Origin: Actinomadura terrae
GTDB lineage: Bacteria > Actinomycetota > Actinomycetes > Streptosporangiales > Streptosporangiaceae
Reading direction: 5' to 3'
Assembly: GCF_022751215.1 (NCBI RefSeq)
Contig: NZ_JAICDG010000003.1
Coordinates: forward strand, 744,001 to 808,000
Length of the DNA: 64,000 nucleotides
In this document: positions 1 to 6,712 of the stretch, in pieces
Numbering within the stretch: the first letter of the stretch is position 1
Layout: each line of letters starts with the position of its first letter
Position numbers and translations under genes: made by a program
The notes under the pieces: model-generated
The model's input: only the letters and a program-made list of their open reading frames with translations
Told to the model about the DNA's origin: nothing
Databases searched by the model: none

Positions 1-213
1 GGCAGGAGGCGCAGGGCGACGACGATCACCGCGCCGCTCGCGCCCTACAGCCGGTTCGGCGGCGCGCTGGCCGCCCACGGCCGGACGCTGCTGGTCGGCG
101 CGCCGGGCGCCGACGGCTTCGGCGGCGCGGTCTTCGAGTTGACCGCGCCGCCCGGGCGGCCGAAGCGGATCCCGCTGCCCGCCCGGGGCCTCACCGGATA
201 CAGCCTCGGCTGA
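1..213 (+). CDS. FG-GAP repeat protein, C-terminal end (partial)
   Basis: This is the last 70 residues of a gene that begins before the window. Frame 1 is open from base 1 to the TGA at 211-213. The segment YSRFGGALAAHG followed by LLVGAPGADGFGG is a typical FG-GAP unit as found in integrin-alpha-type beta-propellers. Known members are usually exported and built of several such blades, so this is probably the final blade plus a short tail (ending GLTGYSLG). Ligand and role cannot be told from the fragment. The frame and motif are seen directly; export is inferred from the family. Confidence 0.75.
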   Translation, partial: GRRRRATTITAPLAPYSRFGGALAAHGRTLLVGAPGADGFGGAVFELTAPPGRPKRIPLPARGLTGYSLG

Positions 214-318
214 CCGTCAGCCCAGGCGACGAATGCGGCCGCGCGTGGGCAGACCGAGCAGGGCGAGCACCCTCAGGCCCCGCCGCGACCCACCGCCCCA
301 CGGACGCACAACCACGCA

Positions 319-545
319 CGTCAGGCAAGGTTTCACCGCCCAGGTCGTCGGCCACGGTCGTCAGGCTTGGTCGACCTGGAGGTTGGTGCGGTGAGCGTCC
401 TTCGGCGGCGGCCCGCGTCAGGGGCACCGCCCAGGCTGTCGGTCGCGGTCGTGGGGCGTGGTTTTGTCGGCCAGGCCGTTGGGTGTGGTGGTCAGGCGCG
501 GTCGACTTGGAGTTTGGCTCGGTAGGCGTCCTTGGGGAGCGGCTT
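319..545. repeat. Degenerate tandem duplication covering the 3' end of the lipoprotein gene
   Basis: Bases 361-410 match 492-541 at 39 of 50 positions without gaps. The similarity extends less clearly into the flanking GTCAGG and GGTTT segments on the left. A second short unit, CACCGCCCAGG, occurs at 334-344 and again at 425-435. The stretch 214-491 therefore holds decayed copies of the end of the neighbouring lipoprotein gene and its downstream sequence, and I see no intact gene in it. Confidence 0.6.
361..417 (-). pseudogene. Remnant of a second copy of the lipoprotein gene (C-terminus only)
   Basis: Read on the minus strand, bases 402-361 encode KDAHRTNLQVDQA and then TGA. The intact lipoprotein gene at 492-935 ends KDAYRAKLQVDRA and then TGA, so 9 of 13 residues are identical and the stop is aligned. 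A TGA lies only six codons upstream of the matching part, so no longer frame survives. This looks like the leftover tail of a tandem paralogue whose body has been deleted. Confidence 0.6.
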
Positions 546-935
546 CGTTGACTGCCGTTCGGGGGTGAGTCCGACCAGCGAGACGCGGAAGCCGGGGACG
601 GCCGCCGTCTTCGCGGTCGTGCCGGCGACGTGCAGGTCGTGGGCGGTGGGGGCGGCGTTCTCGGCGGTGATCGTCAGGCGCACCGTCGCGTCGCCCGCCC
701 AGACGCAGTTGACCGTGACCGGGCAGCGGCTGTCGTCGCGGACCTCGTCGAACCGGACGGTGAGGCCGCCGCCGTCCAGCCGTCCGGTCTCGCCCGGCGC
801 GAGCGTGAACGCCGCGCCCGGTTTGATCGTGGGGCCGTCGGTGCCCGCGGACGCGCCCGACGCGCACGCGGCGAGCGCGGCCACGAACGGGACGAGCAGC
901 AGGAGCGGGAGCGGCCGGAGTCTCATGTCGGCCAT
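492..935 (-). CDS. Small secreted lipoprotein with RCP/C-WAG motif
   Basis: This is a 147-residue protein. The start at 935 is chosen because an AGGAGG ribosome site lies just upstream. The N-terminus has a basic MRLRP stretch, a run of Leu/Val/Ala and then ALAAC, a good lipobox with the lipidated Cys near residue 23. The mature part is one small beta-rich domain with the signature DSRCP...NCVWAGDATVRL, which recurs in small bacterial lipoproteins of unknown role. The two cysteines of that motif could form a disulfide. A decayed second copy of the 3' end lies downstream. Function is unknown; cell-surface anchoring is inferred from the lipobox. Confidence 0.75.
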   Translation of the reverse strand: MADMRLRPLPLLLLVPFVAALAACASGASAGTDGPTIKPGAAFTLAPGETGRLDGGGLTVRFDEVRDDSRCPVTVNCVWAGDATVRLTITAENAAPTAHDLHVAGTTAKTAAVPGFRVSLVGLTPERQSTKPLPKDAYRAKLQVDRA

Positions 936-1008
936 GATTCCTCCTGGAACAGGGAGCTGGCATGACTTCGACGCGTGTCTTCCGTTCCCGGTTCCCTTCG
1001 GGCCCGAC

Positions 1009-2523
1009 TCAGCGGGACGAACCCGACAGCGACCGTGCGCCGTCCGGGACGGTGAACGCCGCCGCCACCGACGACGGCGCGCCCCGGCGGGTGACGTGGG
1101 GCAGCGTGTGGAACTCGGCGCGCAGCTCACCGGCGCCGACGCGGCCGAGCAGGAAGCCCCGGCGCTGGTCGATGAGCGCGATGTGCGGGTTCTCGGCGCG
1201 GACGGCCGCGTTCTCGGCCGGGTCGTGGTAGCCGTCGCCGTCGCTGGAGACCGACGTGGCGACCAGCTCCACGCCGACCGGTGCGGAGGACGGGTCGTCG
1301 AAGTCGGCCAGCAGGTCGCAGGCGTGCGCCACGTGCACGTCGCCGGTGAGCACGACGGGGTTGGCCGCCCGTGAGGCGGTCAGGGCGCGGGTGAGCCGGT
1401 CGCGTTCGGCGGCGTAGCCGTCCCAGCCGTCCAGGGCCATCGCGCGGCCGGGGCCGAGCCGCAGGTCGCGCTGGGCGAGGAACACCTGCTGCGCCAGGAT
1501 GTTCCAGCGGGCCCGCGACCCGCGCAGGCCCGCCTCCAGCCAGCGGAGCTGCGCCGGGCCGAGCAGGGCGCGGCGGGTGTCCAGGCGGTCGTCGCAGCCG
1601 GCGCGCAGCCCGTCCTCGCAGGGCTGGTCGGAGCGGAACTGCCGGGTGTCGAGCAGGTGCAGCGCCGCCGTCCCGCCCCACTCCAGGCGGCGCGTCAGCG
1701 TGATCCGGCCGTCCCGGCGGAACGCCGAGGGGCGCAGCGGCATGTGCTCGTAGTAGGCGCGGATCGCGGCCCGCTTGCGCGCCGGGAACCCGGGGACCTT
1801 CGTGCCCGGAACGTTCCCCGCCCAGTTGTTCTCCACCTCGTGGTCGTCCCAGATCACCGCCCAGGGCGCGGCGGCGTGCGCGGCCCGCAGGTCGGCGTCG
1901 GTGCGGTACTGGGCGTGCCGCCGCCGGTAGTCCGCGAGCGTCAGGCACTTGCCGGGCGTGTGCCGCCGGACGACCGGGACGGTCTCGTCGTCGCCCGCCG
2001 CGTCCTCGTAGAGGTAGTCGCCCAGGTGCACGACCAGGTCGGGGTGCCGCTCGGCCAGCCGCCGGTAGGCGGTGAAGTAGCCGCGCTCGTAGTCCGCGCA
2101 CGACACGGCCCCGAACGTCAGCGGGGCCATCGCGCCGGGCGCCGGGGCGGTCCGCGTCCGCCCGGTGGGGGAGAGGTGCCCGTCCGCGCGGAACCGGTAG
2201 AAGTACTCCGCGCCCGGACGCAGGCCGTTCACCTCCACGTGCACGCTGTGAGCGCCCGCGGGTCGCGCCGTCGTCCGGCCCGAGCTGATCACCCGCCCGA
2301 ACCGCCCGTCCTCGGCGACCTGCCATTCGACGGTGACGTCGCGGTCCGGCATGCCGCCGTGCCCGTCCTCGGCGAGCGGACGCGGCGCGAGGCGCGTCCA
2401 CAGGACGAAGCCGCCGGGCGCCGGGTCGCCGGACGCGACGCCCAGCGCGAACGGCTCCGGGGTCCGCCCGGTGAACGGGGTGAGGGTCGTGCCTGCCAGG
2501 AACGTCCTGCGTGTCACGTCCAC
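1009..2523 (-). CDS. PhoD-family alkaline phosphatase/phosphodiesterase
   Basis: About 504 residues. The GTG start at 2523 (alternative GTG at 2517) places a twin-arginine signal, TRRTFLAG, at the very N-terminus, so export by Tat is expected. An Ig-like N-terminal PhoD domain (GVASGDP, VLWTRL) is followed by the metallophosphatase domain with SCADYE (about 141), HLGDYLYED (about 166), DDHEVENNW (about 226) and GDVHVAH (about 390). These are the metal ligands of PhoD enzymes, which hydrolyse phosphodiesters and monoesters outside the cell using Ca and Fe. The ribosome site before the start is weak, so the exact start is uncertain. It is divergent from the small gene at 2660. I did not find a convincing PHO box upstream. 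Confidence 0.88.
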   Translation of the reverse strand: MDVTRRTFLAGTTLTPFTGRTPEPFALGVASGDPAPGGFVLWTRLAPRPLAEDGHGGMPDRDVTVEWQVAEDGRFGRVISSGRTTARPAGAHSVHVEVNGLRPGAEYFYRFRADGHLSPTGRTRTAPAPGAMAPLTFGAVSCADYERGYFTAYRRLAERHPDLVVHLGDYLYEDAAGDDETVPVVRRHTPGKCLTLADYRRRHAQYRTDADLRAAHAAAPWAVIWDDHEVENNWAGNVPGTKVPGFPARKRAAIRAYYEHMPLRPSAFRRDGRITLTRRLEWGGTAALHLLDTRQFRSDQPCEDGLRAGCDDRLDTRRALLGPAQLRWLEAGLRGSRARWNILAQQVFLAQRDLRLGPGRAMALDGWDGYAAERDRLTRALTASRAANPVVLTGDVHVAHACDLLADFDDPSSAPVGVELVATSVSSDGDGYHDPAENAAVRAENPHIALIDQRRGFLLGRVGAGELRAEFHTLPHVTRRGAPSSVAAAFTVPDGARSLSGSSR

Positions 2524-2659
2524 GGCGTCCAGTGCAGAGCACCGGATCGAGGACCAGCCGACGATCAGGGCAACGCGGAGTGAAGCTCCCGTAGCGCCCC
2601 GGAGCCGACATGTCGACCTGGCTAAATAACAGAAAGTAGCGAAGAGTAACGTTCTGTGC

Positions 2660-2872
2660 ATGGGGGAGTGCCGGAAGGGCTGGACGGGGCCGGACGGGCT
2701 GCGGGTGGTCGCGGTGCGGCTGAAGGGCGCGCACCGCGTGTGGGCCGACCTGGCGGAGGTGCCGGGCGAGACGGCCTTCCTGGTCACCAGGAACGGCGCG
2801 CTCGTCGGCTACTACCCGACCGTGGAGGCGCTGGCCGAGGCCGTCGACCTGGCCGAGCTGAGCATGGAATGA
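2660..2872 (+). CDS. Small hypothetical protein, 70 aa
   Basis: This is a 70-residue soluble protein with no cysteines beyond one near the start and no membrane segment. The frame has strong actinomycete third-position GC and ends 12 bases before the convergent stop of the next gene. The C-terminal half (FLVTRNGALVGYYPTVEALAEAVDL) reads like a small alpha/beta fold. The upstream 136 bases are unusually AT-rich for this genome and carry ACAGAA (2629-2634) and TTCTGT (2652-2657) as a 6-base inverted repeat directly in front of the ATG, a possible operator. No function recognised. Confidence 0.55.
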   Translation: MGECRKGWTGPDGLRVVAVRLKGAHRVWADLAEVPGETAFLVTRNGALVGYYPTVEALAEAVDLAELSME

Positions 2873-2884
2873 GCGCCCGGCCGC

Positions 2885-3307
2885 TCAGGGGCGGATCCGG
2901 TAGAGCGCCTCGGCCACGTCGTGAACGTCGGCGCCGAGGTCGAACGCGCTGAACAGGTACAGGTCGTCGGCCGTCTCGATCTCCAGCAGCCGCGTGTGCA
3001 GCAGCAGGCGGCGCCGCTCGTCCACGCGGATGGCGGTCACCGCGCTCCACGGGAGGTGGCGGCGGCCCGCGTAGCCGGTGACGACCGCGACGCCGCCCGG
3101 GTCGGCCGCCACCCGGACGGGCGCGACCAGGTCGCGCAGCGCGAGCGCGGCCAGCCCCACCGCCGCGACGCCCGCCAGCAGCAGGCGCTCGACGTCCCCG
3201 GCGTTCGCGACGGCCAGTGCCGCCACCACGGCCGCCGCCGCGCATTTGGCCACGATCTGCTTGGTCGGCACCCGCCAGCGCGCCGAGACCCCGGTGTCAC
3301 CCTCCAT
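2885..3307 (-). CDS. Small membrane protein with bacterial PH-like domain
   Basis: This is a 140-residue protein. Residues about 18-55 form a hydrophobic region long enough for two short membrane helices (AAAAVVAALAVANAG, then LLLAGVAAVGLAALAL). The remainder (PVRVAADPGGVAVVTGYAGR, PWSAVTAIRVDERR) is the compact beta-sheet pattern of bacterial PH domains seen in many actinobacterial membrane proteins. The ATG at 3307 has no ribosome site but is preceded by TACGGT and six bases, which suggests a leaderless transcript. It is divergent from the Ppx/GppA gene, 88 bases away. The family assignment is by pattern, not by a full profile. Confidence 0.65.
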   Translation of the reverse strand: MEGDTGVSARWRVPTKQIVAKCAAAAVVAALAVANAGDVERLLLAGVAAVGLAALALRDLVAPVRVAADPGGVAVVTGYAGRRHLPWSAVTAIRVDERRRLLLHTRLLEIETADDLYLFSAFDLGADVHDVAEALYRIRP

Positions 3308-3313
3308 GACGTC

Positions 3314-3319
3314 ACCGTA
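3314..3319 (-). promoter_or_regulatory. Candidate -10 element for leaderless PH-like gene
   Basis: On the minus strand this reads TACGGT, matching the actinobacterial TANNNT -10 pattern. It lies six bases before the ATG at 3307, where transcription would begin at or next to the start codon. No Shine-Dalgarno sequence is visible. No clear -35 box is seen. Confidence 0.35.
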
Positions 3320-3382
3320 GCGGCAAGTGTCCTCTATCCCTATCAAGGCTGGTCTGCCCGCACTTGTCGTAGTGGGTTCCGA

Positions 3383-3388
3383 TAACGT
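3383..3388 (+). promoter_or_regulatory. Candidate -10 element for leaderless ppx/gppA gene
   Basis: TAACGT fits TANNNT and lies seven bases before the ATG at 3396, leaving no room for a Shine-Dalgarno site. This is the same arrangement as on the opposite strand for the PH-like gene, so the pair appears to be read from back-to-back leaderless promoters. Confidence 0.35.
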
Positions 3389-3395
3389 CGGCTGC

Positions 3396-4325
3396 ATGCG
3401 ACTGGGTGTGCTGGACGTGGGCTCGAACACCGTGCATCTGCTGGTGGTGGACGCCCACCAGGGGGCGCGGCCCCTTCCCGCGTACTCCCACAAGGCGGAG
3501 CTGCGCCTCGCCGCGCACCTGGAGGACGGGGACCGGCTCTCGACGGAGGGCGAGACCCGGCTGCGCGCGTTCGTCGACGAGGCGCTCCAGATCGCCGAGG
3601 ACAAGGGCGTGGAGGACCTCGTGGCGTTCGCGACGTCCGCCGTCCGGGACGCCTCCAACGGCGAGGAGGTCCTCGCGCGGCTCCGCACGCAGACGCGGGT
3701 GGACATCAGCGCGCTCTCGGGCGAGGAGGAGGCGCGGCTGACGTTCCTCGCCGTCCGGCGGTGGTCCGGCTGGTCCTCGGGGCGGCTGCTGGTCGTCGAC
3801 ATCGGCGGCGGCTCGCTGGAGATCGCGGTCGGCATCGACGAGGAGCCCGACGCGGCGTTCTCGCTGCCGCTCGGCGCGGGCCGGCTCACCCGCGACTGGT
3901 TCACCGCCGACCCGCCGTCCGCGGACGAGGTGCGCGGGCTGCGGCGGCACGTCCGGGCCGAGATCGCCCGGCATGTCGGCGAGGTCGCCCGGTACGGGCC
4001 GCCCGACCACGCGGTCGCCACGTCCAAGACGTTCAAGCAGCTCGCGCGGATCGGCGGCGCCGCCCCGTCCGGCGATGGACCGTACCAGCGGCGGGTGCTG
4101 CGCGATGGCGAGCTGACCGAGTGGGCCGACCGGCTCGCGCGGATGCCCGCCGCCGAGCGGGCCGGGCTGCCGGGGGTGTCGGAGCGGCGCGCCCCGCAGC
4201 TGGCGGCGGGTGCGATCGTCGCGGACGCGGCGATGGACCTGCTCGGGCTCTCCGAGCTGGAGGTCTGCCCGTGGGCGCTGCGCGAGGGCGTGATCCTGCG
4301 CCGGCTCGACATGATCACCGGCTGA
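3396..4325 (+). CDS. Ppx/GppA-family phosphatase
   Basis: This is a 309-residue protein of the ASKHA fold. The start MRLGVLDVGSNTVHLLVVDAH holds the phosphate-1 loop DVGSNT. FATSAVRDASNG and then DIGGGSLEIAVG (about residue 135) are the second phosphate loop and the linker typical of exopolyphosphatase and guanosine pentaphosphate phosphohydrolase. The C-terminal part ends with the conserved WALREGVILRRLD. Actinobacteria carry two short paralogues of this family, and this one matches the roughly 310-residue type lacking the C-terminal HD domain of E. coli GppA. It should act on polyphosphate or (p)ppGpp-related nucleotides in the cytoplasm; which of the two cannot be decided here. Confidence 0.88.
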   Translation: MRLGVLDVGSNTVHLLVVDAHQGARPLPAYSHKAELRLAAHLEDGDRLSTEGETRLRAFVDEALQIAEDKGVEDLVAFATSAVRDASNGEEVLARLRTQTRVDISALSGEEEARLTFLAVRRWSGWSSGRLLVVDIGGGSLEIAVGIDEEPDAAFSLPLGAGRLTRDWFTADPPSADEVRGLRRHVRAEIARHVGEVARYGPPDHAVATSKTFKQLARIGGAAPSGDGPYQRRVLRDGELTEWADRLARMPAAERAGLPGVSERRAPQLAAGAIVADAAMDLLGLSELEVCPWALREGVILRRLDMITG

Positions 4326-4337
4326 CGCCCGCCGCCG

Positions 4338-4356
4338 GCCGGCGCTTTGCGCCGGC
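4338..4356 (+). terminator. Hairpin after ppx/gppA
   Basis: GCCGGCGC (4338-4345), loop TTT, GCGCCGGC (4349-4356) form a perfect 8-pair stem 12 bases after the stop codon. There is no U-tract, which is common for actinomycete terminators. Confidence 0.6.
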
Positions 4357-4463
4357 TGACGCTTCGTCCCAGCGCCCGCTGTCCGGATCCGGACGCGGGC
4401 CGATGACCTGCGCGTGATGCCGGTATGTCCGTTTTAATGATCCATGAAGGAACGCGATATGTC

Positions 4464-4492
4464 TTGACGCTCGGGAGGTGTCGACGTAGGAA
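4464..4492 (+). promoter_or_regulatory. Candidate housekeeping promoter of the MMPL transporter
   Basis: TTGACG (4464-4469), then 17 bases, then TAGGAA (4487-4492). The -35 is one base off consensus and the spacing is ideal; the -10 is imperfect. The start codon follows at 4530 with a GAGGAG ribosome site between. Confidence 0.45.
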
Positions 4493-4529
4493 GTAGCGCG
4501 GCGGCACACACCCGAGGAGTTGGTGATCC

Positions 4530-6704
4530 ATGGCGGACGCAAACCGGTTGTCCTCCCTGCCCTGCGGCCGGGTCGGCAAGTTCGTCGTCGTGGCGATCTG
4601 GGTCCTGCTCATCCTCCCGGTCGGCGGCATGCTGGCCGGCAAGCTGACCGACGCGCAGACGAACGAGGCGTCGTCGTGGCTGCCCAAGAACGCCGAGTCG
4701 ACGCGCGTCGTCGACGCGTCCGAGAAGTTCGTCCCCGCCGACACCTTCCCCGCCGTGGTCGTCTACCACCGCGACGGCGCCCCCGTGACCGCCGCCGACC
4801 AGGCCAAGGCGGCGGCGGACGTGGCGCGCCTCCGCGCCGTCACCGGCGACCCCAAGGGCTCCAGACCGCCGCACGGGATCACCGAGAACGTGCAGGGCCC
4901 GACGCTCGCCAAGGACGGCAGGGCCATCCAGACGATCGTCAACGTCAAGGTCGGCAACGACGGCTGGAACCTGCTCGGCCCCGCCGTGGACGACTACCGC
5001 GACATCGTCCAGCACGGCGCCCCCGGATTGAAGGCGCACGTCACCGGGCCCGCCGGGTACGGCGGCGACTTCAGCAACGTGTTCTCCGGCTTCGACAAGA
5101 CGCTGCTGTTCATCACCGCCGCCATCGTCATCTCGATCCTGCTGATCACCTACCGCAGCCCGATCCTGTGGCTGGCGCCGCTGCTGTGCGTCGGCATCGC
5201 GCTCATGGCCGCCGACGCCGTCGTGTACCTGCTGGCCGAGCACGCCGGGCTCACCGTGAACGGGCAGGCCGCCTTCATCCTCACCGTCCTCGTGTTCGGC
5301 GCCGGGACCGACTACGCGCTGCTGCTGATCGCCCGCTACCGGGAGGAGCTGCGGCGGCACCGCGACCGGCACGAGGCGATGGCGATCGCGCTGCACCGCG
5401 CCGGGCCCGCGATCGTCGCGAGCGGCTCCACCGTCGCGATCAGCATGCTCTGCCTGCTGATGGCCACGCTCAGCTCGACCAAGAGCATGGGGCCGGTGAT
5501 GGCGGTCGGCGTCGTCGTCGGGCTCGCCGCGATGGTCACGCTGCTGCCCGCGCTCCTGGTCGTCTGCGGGCGGTGGGTGTTCTGGCCGCGGCGGCCGCGG
5601 TACGGCACGCCCGAGCCGACCGAGAGCGGCACGTGGGCGCGGGTCGGGACGTTCGTCGCCGCCCGCCCCCGCGTCACGTGGCTGACCACGGCGGTGGTGC
5701 TCGGCGCGTTCGCGTTCGGGCTGTTCGGGCTGAAGACCGGCTCGCTGCCCAGCAAGGACGCCTTCAGCTCCGGCAAGCCCGACTCGGTCGTCGGCGAGGA
5801 GGCCCTCGTCCAGCACTTCCCGGCGGGCAGCGGGTCACCGGTGCAGGTCGTCGCCAGAGCCGGGACGCAGGACGCCGTGAAGGCCGCGCTCACCCGGGTA
5901 CCCGACATCACCGACGTGCGGCTCGCCGGGAAGGACCCGGGCCGTCCCGTCGACGGCCTCGTCTACCTGGAGGGGACGCTCACCGCCGCGCCCGACGGGC
6001 AGAGCGGGTTCACCGCGATCGAGCGCGCCCGCGACGCGGTGCACGCGGTCCCCGGCGCGGACGCCGAGGTCGGCGGCGGCACCGCGGTCACGCTCGACAT
6101 CAGCGACGCCTCCCACCACGACCAGAACGTCGTGATCCCGGTCGTGCTCGTCGTGGTGCTGCTGATCCTCGCCGTGCTGCTGCGCTCGCTGGTCGCGCCG
6201 CTGCTGCTGGTCGCGACCGTCGTGCTGTCGTTCGCGGCGGCGCTCGGGGTGAGTGCCCTGGTCTTCGACCACGTGTTCGGATTCCCCTCGGCCGACCCGT
6301 CGTTCGCGCTCTGGACGTTCGTGTTCCTCGTGGCGCTCGGCACCGACTACAACATCTTCCTGATGACGCGCGTCCACGAGGAGGCGAAGCGGCACGGGAC
6401 GCGGCGCGGCGCGCTCATCGGGCTCGCCGCGACCGGCGGGGTCATCACCTCGGCGGGCGCCGTCCTCGCCGGGACGTTCGCCGCGCTCGGCTCGCTGCCG
6501 CTGGTGTTCGTCACCGAACTCGGCTTCACGGTCGCGTTCGGGGTGCTGCTGGACACCTTCGTCGTCCGGTCGGTGCTGGTCACCGCCCTGAACCTGGACG
6601 TCGGACGGCACCTGTGGTGGCCCAGCGCCCTGGCCCGCCCGCGCGCCGAGGAGCCGCCCGTCCCGCCGAGGGAGGCGGCCACGGCCGGGCACAGCGAACC
6701 CTGA
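4530..6704 (+). CDS. MMPL/RND-family membrane transporter
   Basis: This is a 724-residue polytopic protein. A ribosome site GAGGAG supports the ATG. The layout is the duplicated MMPL plan: one helix near residue 20, a large extracytoplasmic loop, a block of five helices (about 190-345), a helix near 390, a second loop, and a final block of five helices (about 530-700). Each block contains the hallmark segment GTDYALLLIARYREE (about 260) or GTDYNIFLMTRVHEE (about 605), the conserved polar pair linked to proton use. Family members export lipids, siderophores or drugs driven by the proton motive force. No lipid-biosynthesis genes lie beside it, so the substrate is open. It converges on the kinase gene with an 8-base gap. 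Confidence 0.9.
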   Translation: MADANRLSSLPCGRVGKFVVVAIWVLLILPVGGMLAGKLTDAQTNEASSWLPKNAESTRVVDASEKFVPADTFPAVVVYHRDGAPVTAADQAKAAADVARLRAVTGDPKGSRPPHGITENVQGPTLAKDGRAIQTIVNVKVGNDGWNLLGPAVDDYRDIVQHGAPGLKAHVTGPAGYGGDFSNVFSGFDKTLLFITAAIVISILLITYRSPILWLAPLLCVGIALMAADAVVYLLAEHAGLTVNGQAAFILTVLVFGAGTDYALLLIARYREELRRHRDRHEAMAIALHRAGPAIVASGSTVAISMLCLLMATLSSTKSMGPVMAVGVVVGLAAMVTLLPALLVVCGRWVFWPRRPRYGTPEPTESGTWARVGTFVAARPRVTWLTTAVVLGAFAFGLFGLKTGSLPSKDAFSSGKPDSVVGEEALVQHFPAGSGSPVQVVARAGTQDAVKAALTRVPDITDVRLAGKDPGRPVDGLVYLEGTLTAAPDGQSGFTAIERARDAVHAVPGADAEVGGGTAVTLDISDASHHDQNVVIPVVLVVVLLILAVLLRSLVAPLLLVATVVLSFAAALGVSALVFDHVFGFPSADPSFALWTFVFLVALGTDYNIFLMTRVHEEAKRHGTRRGALIGLAATGGVITSAGAVLAGTFAALGSLPLVFVTELGFTVAFGVLLDTFVVRSVLVTALNLDVGRHLWWPSALARPRAEEPPVPPREAATAGHSEP

Positions 6705-6712
6705 CCGCGGGG

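Noticed and set aside
2524..2659. A possible PHO box upstream of the PhoD-type gene
   Set aside because: The AT-rich stretch near 2620-2650 has loosely similar 11-base blocks, but they do not match the actinobacterial direct-repeat consensus well enough.
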